Origin: Subtercola boreus
GTDB taxonomy: Bacteria > Actinomycetota > Actinomycetes > Actinomycetales > Microbacteriaceae
Direction of reading: 5' to 3'
Length of the DNA stretch: 64,000 bases
NCBI RefSeq assembly: GCF_006716115.1
Contig: NZ_VFOO01000001.1
Span: 3,985,183 to 4,049,182 of the forward strand
The notes beneath the pieces were generated by a model. It saw only the letters and a list, made by a program, of their open reading frames with translations, had not been told where the DNA came from and did no database searches. Of this stretch, positions 57,682 to 64,000 are shown piece after piece. Positions within the stretch are counted from its first letter, which is position 1. Each line of letters opens with the position of its first letter. Both the position numbers and the translations under genes were made by a program.

Positions 57682-58272
57682 ATGGGACGAGTCTCGAAGG
57701 CCGAGCAGGAGCGCCACCGGGAGGAGATCCTCGACGCGGCGGCTCGGCAGGTCAAAGAGCTCGGCCTCGACGGGGTGACCATTCCGGGTGTGATGTCTGC
57801 GGTTGGACTCACACGGGGGGGCTTCTACGGACACTTCTCGTCGAAAGCCGACCTTGAAGCGCGCGCTGTGGAACGAGCTTTCGACGTGCAGTCGCGCACC
57901 TTCGCCACGGTCGCTCGACATCACCCGGGCGATCACGACGCGGCCCTCGGCGAGATCGTCGATTTCTATCTCTCCGACGTCCATCGTCGCCAGCTCGACC
58001 GCAGTTGCCCGATCGCGGCACTCAGCGCCGACGTGGCTCGGGAGCCCGATGATTCTCCTGCGCGCACTGCCTACGCGGCCGGGCTGACCGAGAATCTGAG
58101 TCATCTGACCGGTCTTGCCGAGCCGGAAGGTGTGGTCCCGTCGCCGAGTCAGCGGGCGGACACTCTCGTGACGATGGCCACCGCAGTCGGCGCGATAATC
58201 ATCGCGCGGGCTGCGGATGGCCATCCCATTGCGGATGAGATTCTCGCCGCGGTGAAGGTGGCGTTACGGTGA
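57682..58272 (+). CDS. TetR-family regulator (AcrR/NemR-like)
   Basis: 196 residues, ATG 57682 with GGAAAGG upstream. N-terminal HTH: HREEILDAAARQVKELGLDG-VTIPGVMSAVGLTRGGFYGHFSSK. The C-terminal domain has DRSCPIAALSADVAREPD, with the conserved Cys of the NemR/YcdC-type subgroup (G-C-P/S-C-P), which can sense electrophiles. Divergent from an MFS exporter, so it is the probable repressor. Confidence 0.88.
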   Translation: MGRVSKAEQERHREEILDAAARQVKELGLDGVTIPGVMSAVGLTRGGFYGHFSSKADLEARAVERAFDVQSRTFATVARHHPGDHDAALGEIVDFYLSDVHRRQLDRSCPIAALSADVAREPDDSPARTAYAAGLTENLSHLTGLAEPEGVVPSPSQRADTLVTMATAVGAIIIARAADGHPIADEILAAVKVALR

Positions 58273-58277
58273 GTCGG

Positions 58278-59162
58278 TTACCGGCTGTAGTGAAGTGCTG
58301 CGTCGATGATGACCCCGGTGACCTGGAGGGGCTTCGCGATCATTGCGAGGTGAGGTGAATTCGCCTCCGTGACCTTTCCATGGGCTCGCGCGGCCATGAC
58401 CTGCTGCTCGGCGGGGGGCAGTACCTTGTCAGCGGTGCCGATGAAGAACCAGCTGGGGATGGTCTTCCACGCCGGTGTGCCTGAGAACGGGGTACCGAGC
58501 GCACCGAGCGTGATCGGGCTCTGGCCTGCAGCCAGAGTCTTCGTCACGGTCGAAGGAAGACTCGCGGCGAAGATCGCCTTGTACTGGTCCGTCTTGATGT
58601 AGCTGTCGTAGAGGGCCTGGGGCGCGTCGGGCGCGGGCAGGACGAAATCGAACACCGTGGTCGGATTGGCGACGTTCAGGAGCGAACCCGGCAACACATT
58701 CGTCAGTTGCTGCGCCGATTCACCGTTGTCGGGTGCGTACCCGTCGATGTAGACGAGAGCCTTGACGTCAGGGTCGTTGAGGCCCGCGCCCGTGATGACG
58801 ACACCGCCGTACGAATGGCCGACCAGGATGACGGGGCCAGACGTTCTCTGGTTGATGAAGTCCGACACCGCCTTGGTGTCTTCGACCACGCCGCGCAGAG
58901 GGTTCGGCGCGACCAGCACGGTGTACCCCGCGAGCTGCAGGGCGGTGGTCACCGGCGCGAAACTGGAACCGTCGGCCCAGGCACCGTGCACGAGCACGAT
59001 CGTGGGTTTCGGGCTCACCGAGGCAGAGACGCCCGCCTGCGAGTCCAAGGGTGCGGCGCTTGCGACTGAGAGCTGACCGGGGATGACGACTGCAACAACT
59101 GCAATCGCCGCGGCGAACAGACCGGCCCATCTGAGACGGGCATTTTTCTGGGTGCGTTTCAT
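58278..59162 (-). CDS. Secreted alpha/beta hydrolase
   Basis: 294 residues from ATG 59162; GTG 59168 is possible. Signal peptide (to about residue 40, SVASA-AP), then an alpha/beta hydrolase: IVLVHGAWADGSSF (oxyanion loop), LVGHSYGGVVITGAGL (nucleophile Ser), FIGTADKVLPPAEQ (Asp) and ANSPHLAMIAKP (His). The family includes salicylate-esterase-like and chlorophyllase-like enzymes acting on small esters; substrate unknown. It lies 5 bases after the TetR gene in convergent orientation. Confidence 0.88.
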   Translation of the reverse strand: MKRTQKNARLRWAGLFAAAIAVVAVVIPGQLSVASAAPLDSQAGVSASVSPKPTIVLVHGAWADGSSFAPVTTALQLAGYTVLVAPNPLRGVVEDTKAVSDFINQRTSGPVILVGHSYGGVVITGAGLNDPDVKALVYIDGYAPDNGESAQQLTNVLPGSLLNVANPTTVFDFVLPAPDAPQALYDSYIKTDQYKAIFAASLPSTVTKTLAAGQSPITLGALGTPFSGTPAWKTIPSWFFIGTADKVLPPAEQQVMAARAHGKVTEANSPHLAMIAKPLQVTGVIIDAALHYSR

Positions 59163-59278
59163 GTGCACGAGTATGGTCTCCGAAGGCTCTTCGGAGGCAT
59201 CAGTTATGTGCGGGAACCGGTCACAGAATGCATGACAGAAAGTGCTGACCTCTGCTAGCGGTGTTCAGGGCTGCGCGT

Positions 59279-62095
59279 TCAGGAGGGGTCGACCGTCTGA
59301 TGGTAGAGACCGGCGAGTTCGACTCGGGAATGCACCCCCAACTTGATGAAAGCGAAACGCAGGTGAGCGTTCACGGTATGGGGTGAGAGTTTCAGCTGCT
59401 CGGCGACCTGGCGGTTGGTGAGGCCCTGAACGATCAGAGAGGCCACGGCCCGTTGAGCCGTGGACAACGTCGACCAGGCATCGGTGCCGGACGGCACCTC
59501 GGTCTCGGGCGGCGCGCCCAGGTTGGCCAGTCTCTTGGTGATGCGCTTCTCCTCGTGGAAGGCTCCGGCTTCGGCGTAGAGCTTCAGCGCCGTCTTGAAG
59601 TGATCGATTGCCGTCGTCGAATCGTGGCCCACATTCATCCGTCCGAGGTCCTCCAGGGCTGAGGCCAAGACAATCGGCCGATCGATCGACTCCAGCAACA
59701 CGACGGCCTTGAGCATCAACCCCCTGTCGTCTGAGAGGAGGGCTCGGGCATGCATTGCCGTTGCACGGAGAATGGGGAACGGTCGGTTCTCTGCGGCGCG
59801 AGCCTCCGCGAACGCGACCATGGTCGTCGCCGCTCGGCGGTGACCTGTTCGAAGGGCCATCCTCACGAACACGACGTCATCTGCAGCATCAGTCGAGCCG
59901 GAGAAGTACGGCCCGGGAAGGCCGAGGCGATCGAGCACGGGGAGGGCCAACTCGATTGCCGTTTCCCATTCGCCGTACCATCCAGCGATGAGCGATGCGA
60001 GCCAGGAACCGGTGTTCCGAATGCGCGCTGCCTCGTCGCGGGACATCCGTTCAGCGGACACCCGGTGGGTGTTGATGGCCTCGACGTCGCCTTCGTAGAG
60101 GGCAACGCGAACGAGAGTGTAGATCGCAGTGATGTCGGCGAAATTGCCGGGACCCAACTCGTCGACCATCTCCAGCAGCGCCTGGGCTTCGACGCCAGCG
60201 TCCGCAAGCCGGCCCGCGTCAAGAAGAACGCGTGCCCTCGTCATGATCCACAGCCTGAGTCCGCCACCCTGCCGTAGCCGCGTGGTCTCCTGGATGCCGC
60301 GATCGGCTTCCCGGAGAGCGCTGCTGATGTCGCCGGCACTGACATACATGAAGCTGATGAAGATCGCTTCGTTGGCCGCAGTACGGTACCTGGTCTGCGC
60401 AAGATCCGCGATGATCATGGCTTCGTGAATCGACGCGAACGCCAGTTCCCATTTTCCGCCGTAGAACTGTCGCGACGCGCGGGCCGTGGCAAAGGTAGCC
60501 AGAACGGCGAGGTTCTCCGGCGCGGCCGTCGTCAGGTCCACGGGGCGCTGCACCTCGGCGGTCATCAGCGTGTTCAAGGCGAGTTGCGCCTCGAGGTTCT
60601 GCCTGGTCGCTTCGGAGATGCCGGGTAGGGCCAAAGCGATGGTTGCCTGCTTGACCGCCTCCGAGAAGGAGAATTGGCTCGACATCCTGGTGACGCTCAA
60701 CCGGAGCAGTGCTTCTTCCTCGCCGGATGCGACACCCGACAATTCTTTGTCGATGAGTCTGCGAGCGTGCGTGGCCTGGCCGGCCTGCCAGAGGTACGTT
60801 GCTGCCTCCGACACGATTTCCGCGCGGTCCGGATCTCGGCCGGGAGAGAGCTCCAGCGCTCGGACGGCCAGATCGGCTGCCGTGGAGGGCGTCAGGGAAC
60901 TCAGCTGGCGAGCCGCGCTCCGAAGCACAGAGACGGCGTCCGAGTCGCCGGGCTGGGCGCTTTCGGCAAGCATCGTGGCGACTTCGATCACGTTGCCCCC
61001 ACGGGCCAGCTGAACGTCGATGACCTTCCGCCGAAGAATCCGGTGTGCGGTTGCCGGGACTTCCTCTTCGATGATCTCCCGGAACAGGTCGTGGGAGAAG
61101 CGCAGGTCGCCGATGTCGAGGAGAAGTCCTGCATCGACAGCTTCACGCACCGGGCCGATGAGATCCCCGACGCTGACGTCGAGCATCTCGGCCAACACTT
61201 CCAACTCGAAGGTTCGCCCGATGACGGATGCGACCTCCAACGTCTGCCGACACCGGGCGGACAGGGCGCTGACCCGGCTTTTCACCGACTCTCGAAATCG
61301 CTGCGGCACGGCAGAGCCGATGAGCCGGGCAACCCCGCCGTCAGACGCAATGAGGCCTTCGTCCACAAGGCCACCGAGGAGTTCGAGGACGTACAGCGGC
61401 AGGCCTTCAGATTGAAGGACCGATCGGAGCATGCGTGCATCCGGTGTGGCTCCGACGACGTCGTGCACCATGCTCGCGACCGCGCTGTCCGACAGGGACC
61501 CGAGCGTCAGGAGGTTCTCTCCGATATCGCCGTACCGCTCGAAGACGCTGGTGATCCTGCTGGCCTTCATGGCGCTCTGGCGAACCGCGACGACCCACAG
61601 GATGGGCGAAGCCGAGAGGCGCAGAGGCAATGTCTTCAGGGCGAGGAGCGTGGCGTCGTCGCACCATTGCAGATCGTCGATGACGATCACCATCGGACCG
61701 TCCAGAGACGCTCGGTCCAGACCATCCTGCAGCTCCTGAAGGATCCAGAATCTGTTCTCCGGATTCGATTCAAGACTTGCGAGTTCATCTTCGGCGAGCA
61801 GCTCGACCCCCGCTGCCTCCATTCCCACCAGGAGCGGTGCGAAGGGAGTCAGGTGGCCCTCTGGATCGCCCGATCCGTAGAAGTATCGGGCGCCCGACTG
61901 CAGAGCCAGCCCCTTGGCGTCTTCAAGCAACCGTGTCTTTCCGGAGCCAGGCTGACCTGAAATGACGAGCCAGCCGCCTTGCCCGCCGACGACAGTGTCG
62001 ATGGCCCGGCCGATCGTCGCCAATTCCACGTCTCGACCTCGGGTGGGCAGAACCCTTCGTGCGCGACCACCGTGCGCCTGTGCTGACTCGCTCAA
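59279..62095 (-). CDS. LAL-type LuxR-family regulator with AAA ATPase domain
   Basis: 938 residues. N-terminal ATPase with Walker A ISGQPGSGKTRLLEDA and Walker B MVIVIDDLQWCDDATLLAL, a long helical (TPR-like) middle, and C-terminal LuxR helix-turn-helix VASLIVQGLTNRQVAEQLKL then SPHTVNAHLRFAFIKLG. This matches large MalT/LAL regulators, which use ATP and a small inducer. The start appears to be TTG 62095 (AGG 6 nt before), since the frame is closed above it. Divergent from the LysR/NmrA pair; target not known. Confidence 0.9.
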   Translation of the reverse strand: MSESAQAHGGRARRVLPTRGRDVELATIGRAIDTVVGGQGGWLVISGQPGSGKTRLLEDAKGLALQSGARYFYGSGDPEGHLTPFAPLLVGMEAAGVELLAEDELASLESNPENRFWILQELQDGLDRASLDGPMVIVIDDLQWCDDATLLALKTLPLRLSASPILWVVAVRQSAMKASRITSVFERYGDIGENLLTLGSLSDSAVASMVHDVVGATPDARMLRSVLQSEGLPLYVLELLGGLVDEGLIASDGGVARLIGSAVPQRFRESVKSRVSALSARCRQTLEVASVIGRTFELEVLAEMLDVSVGDLIGPVREAVDAGLLLDIGDLRFSHDLFREIIEEEVPATAHRILRRKVIDVQLARGGNVIEVATMLAESAQPGDSDAVSVLRSAARQLSSLTPSTAADLAVRALELSPGRDPDRAEIVSEAATYLWQAGQATHARRLIDKELSGVASGEEEALLRLSVTRMSSQFSFSEAVKQATIALALPGISEATRQNLEAQLALNTLMTAEVQRPVDLTTAAPENLAVLATFATARASRQFYGGKWELAFASIHEAMIIADLAQTRYRTAANEAIFISFMYVSAGDISSALREADRGIQETTRLRQGGGLRLWIMTRARVLLDAGRLADAGVEAQALLEMVDELGPGNFADITAIYTLVRVALYEGDVEAINTHRVSAERMSRDEAARIRNTGSWLASLIAGWYGEWETAIELALPVLDRLGLPGPYFSGSTDAADDVVFVRMALRTGHRRAATTMVAFAEARAAENRPFPILRATAMHARALLSDDRGLMLKAVVLLESIDRPIVLASALEDLGRMNVGHDSTTAIDHFKTALKLYAEAGAFHEEKRITKRLANLGAPPETEVPSGTDAWSTLSTAQRAVASLIVQGLTNRQVAEQLKLSPHTVNAHLRFAFIKLGVHSRVELAGLYHQTVDPS

Positions 62096-62355
62096 TCGGA
62101 CCTGGGCTTCGTTCGGATAAAGCTTTTAGATGTTGTTCAACATGATTAAAATGACTGTACCCTCTTGCCCGCAGATCCGCTGGGCAGCGGGTACCTAGCA
62201 CGGACGTGCTACCTCCGGGCCAGGGCGGTCGCGTCACGAGTTCACGGCAGTTGCTACTCGCTTCACAAATAACGTGAATGTGTCATGCGCGGGCGGCGTC
62301 GGCCTCCCTACGGTGAAGACGTGACTGGAATCCGAACCTCAGCTGGCGATACCTG
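62096..62355. promoter_or_regulatory. Divergent promoter gap between LAL and LysR genes
   Basis: The first half is AT-rich and contains ATGTTG-TT-CAACAT (62130-62143), a palindrome suited to a regulator. No coding sequence seen. Promoter elements are not obvious enough to place. Confidence 0.4.
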
Positions 62356-63279
62356 ATGGATCTCCGCGGCCTCGAAGCCGTCGTTGCAGTCAACGATTGC
62401 GGTTCATTCTCAGCAGCAGCACTGGCCCTCTTCATCTCCCAGCCGGCGCTGACGAGAAGAGTGGCACTGCTCGAACGAGAACTCCAAGCCAAACTCTTCA
62501 CCCGGACGGCTCGAGGCGTGTTCCTGACAGAGGCCGGAAAAGCCGTGATCGAGCCGGCAGAACGAGCGCTGCGCGACGCACAGGATGTTCTCCGGGCGCT
62601 CCACCCCGTGCCAGACAGGCCGCCTGCCCTCCTGCGACTGAGCGCCGCCACCAACTCCGGAATGGAACGGATCGGCCGGCTCATCGCCCGCTTCCACGAT
62701 GACCGACCCCTCGTCGATGTCGAATTCGCCTCGGCCGAATCCACCGCAGCGGCAGTGTCTGCGCTCGAAGAAGGCAAGTGCGATCTCGCGGTCGTCGACC
62801 AACCTGTCAGGTCGCAGACCCTCACCGTGACGAATCTGTTCCAAGACGACTACCTCGGAGTCTATGCACCCCGTGGGGGCGAGAAGGCGGGTGGAATCCA
62901 GATGGCGACGAGGACCATCGTCGAAGGCCGAGCCCTCGTGCACCTCCCGGAATCGCTTCATCCGCACCAACCCGGAAAGCAATTGTTCGACATGGTCGGC
63001 GTCGAACCGGCATCCACCATAAAGACGCATCATCCCGAGCTGTTGGTGTCGATCGCGCTGGCCGGTAGAGCAGTGGCGGTTGTGCCGCGGAATGTCGCTC
63101 TGGCCGCCCAGGCGGCCGGAGCCTGCGTGATCGAGCCCCCCAAGCCGATCACGCGCACGATCGGACTGGCGAGTGACCGCAGCGAGAACTCGATCGCCAC
63201 GTCTCTCTTTCTCCGGCTGGCGGTCGCGGAATTCCCCCACAGTGCTCCACAACATCTCAGAATCAGGAATCAATCATGA
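62356..63279 (+). CDS. LysR-family transcriptional regulator
   Basis: 307 residues, ATG 62356. HTH: LRGLEAVVAVNDCGSFSAAA, then LFISQPALTRRVALLERELQ and TRTARGVFLTEAG. Effector domain: LLRLSAATNSGMERIGRLIA, EEGKCDLAVVDQP and SIALAGRAVAVVPRNVA. It overlaps the next gene by ATGA, so the regulator and an NmrA-like oxidoreductase are made together. Confidence 0.9.
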   Translation: MDLRGLEAVVAVNDCGSFSAAALALFISQPALTRRVALLERELQAKLFTRTARGVFLTEAGKAVIEPAERALRDAQDVLRALHPVPDRPPALLRLSAATNSGMERIGRLIARFHDDRPLVDVEFASAESTAAAVSALEEGKCDLAVVDQPVRSQTLTVTNLFQDDYLGVYAPRGGEKAGGIQMATRTIVEGRALVHLPESLHPHQPGKQLFDMVGVEPASTIKTHHPELLVSIALAGRAVAVVPRNVALAAQAAGACVIEPPKPITRTIGLASDRSENSIATSLFLRLAVAEFPHSAPQHLRIRNQS

Positions 63280-64000
63280 GCGTGTCCACTCTGCTTGTCA
63301 CCGGGGCCAACGGGTCGACCGGGTTCGCCGCCGTTCAAGCTCTGAGCGGTGGTGGACACACCATCCGTGCGCTCGTACACCGCGACGATGAACGCGCAGA
63401 CAGGCTCAGAGAACTCGGTGCGCAGATCGTCGAAGGGGATCTGCTCGACATCGACAGCGTGCACGCTGCCCTCGACGGAGTCAGCGCTGCATACTTCGTC
63501 TACCCTGTTCAGCCGGGCCTCATCGACGCCACAGCCTACTTCGCCCAAGCTGCGACCGAGACAGGGGTGCAGGCCATCGTGAACCTCTCGCAAAGAACGG
63601 CCCGCCGGGATTCGGGCAGCCACGCAGCCCGCGACCACTGGATCGCCGAGCGGGTCTTCGACTGGTCGGGTGTGCCCGTCACGCATCTGCGGCCGACACT
63701 GTTCGCGGAATGGCTCCTCTACGACTTCGCGCGACAGGGAGTCATCGATCACGATGTGCTGGCACTCCCGTTCGGCGATGGACAGTTCGCGCCGCTCGCC
63801 GCCGCCGACCAGGGCAGGGTGATCGCCGCGATCCTCAGCGACCCGTCACCTCACGCAGGAAAGACCTACTTCCTGAACGGCCTCACCGTGATGAATGGCG
63901 AGCAGATAGCCGCTGCCCTCGGTGAGGGGATCGGGAGGCCCATCCGCTACGTTCCCGTACCCATCAGAGACTTCCAGGCTGCGGTCACCGCAATCCCGCG
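63276..64000 (+). CDS. NmrA/NAD(P)H-binding SDR-like protein (3' end outside window)
   Basis: At least 241 residues; the frame is open to the last base. Start ATG 63276 overlaps the lysR stop; AGGA is 9 nt upstream. Motifs: TLLVTGANGSTGFAAVQALS (Rossmann loop, N-G-x-T-G), HRDDERADRLRELGAQIVEG, VHAALDGVSAAYFVYPVQPG, IVNLSQRTARRDSGSHAARD, THLRPTLFAEWLL and TYFLNGLTVMNGEQIAAALG. NmrA-type proteins bind NADP and act as redox sensors or atypical reductases. Substrate unknown. Confidence 0.85.
   Translation, partial: MSVSTLLVTGANGSTGFAAVQALSGGGHTIRALVHRDDERADRLRELGAQIVEGDLLDIDSVHAALDGVSAAYFVYPVQPGLIDATAYFAQAATETGVQAIVNLSQRTARRDSGSHAARDHWIAERVFDWSGVPVTHLRPTLFAEWLLYDFARQGVIDHDVLALPFGDGQFAPLAAADQGRVIAAILSDPSPHAGKTYFLNGLTVMNGEQIAAALGEGIGRPIRYVPVPIRDFQAAVTAIP

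Overview
The window is GC-rich (about 65-70 percent) chromosomal DNA with strong third-position C/G bias, many GTG starts, 4-nt ATGA/GTGA gene overlaps and several probable leaderless genes. The protein families (LAxTG class E sorting signal, the SCO1664/DUF3090/MSMEG_4193 trio, PASTA kinase, GlsB-type stress protein) point to a high-GC Gram-positive actinobacterium, most likely Micrococcales and probably Microbacteriaceae. That placement is inferred. No tRNA, rRNA, insertion sequence, prophage or CRISPR array was seen.

Layout. 0-1.3 kb: tail of a VWA protein, then an Abi_2/AbiF-type HEPN protein preceded by a structured, repeat-bearing leader that looks like an abiF-type RNA. 1.3-12.5 kb: response regulator, small membrane protein, a hairpin repeat pair, flavoprotein with divergent LysR, GNAT acetyltransferase, cell-wall-anchored S1 protease with a LAHTG signal, META lipoprotein, glycosyltransferase and GH92 mannosidase. 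12.7-16.3 kb: unknown protein, lytic transglycosylase, PASTA kinase. 16.5-31.8 kb: phosphate region. 31.8-43.9 kb: an IclR gene divergent from a ten-gene transport and catabolic operon. 43.9-56.1 kb: membrane proteins, PPK2, TetR/MFS pair, housekeeping trio, MarR, and a SipW-type signal peptidase flanked by two apparent substrates. 56.1-64 kb: a second MFS/TetR pair, secreted hydrolase, LAL regulator, LysR and an NmrA-like gene cut by the window end.

The most unusual part is the pst locus. pstC-pstA-pstS and pstB are separated by about 8 kb encoding six surface proteins: a large PstS-like protein, a smaller PstS-like protein, a WxL-like secreted protein, a DUF916 (WxL-interacting)-like membrane protein, a second single-pass protein and a sortase-fold membrane protein with no cysteine at all. 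Candidate PHO boxes (11-bp GTTCA-type direct repeats) precede both inserted transcription units and the neighbouring PiT transporter; similar elements lie before pstC and two small genes. I infer a phosphate-starvation-induced cell-surface assembly that works with the Pst transporter.

A second point of interest is the operon at 33.6-43.9 kb. A quaternary-amine-type ABC transporter is joined to a formaldehyde-activating-enzyme homologue, an enolase-superfamily enzyme, two aldehyde dehydrogenases, a beta-hydroxyacid dehydrogenase and an iron-type alcohol dehydrogenase. This looks like an uncharacterised catabolic pathway for a methylated amine or osmolyte.
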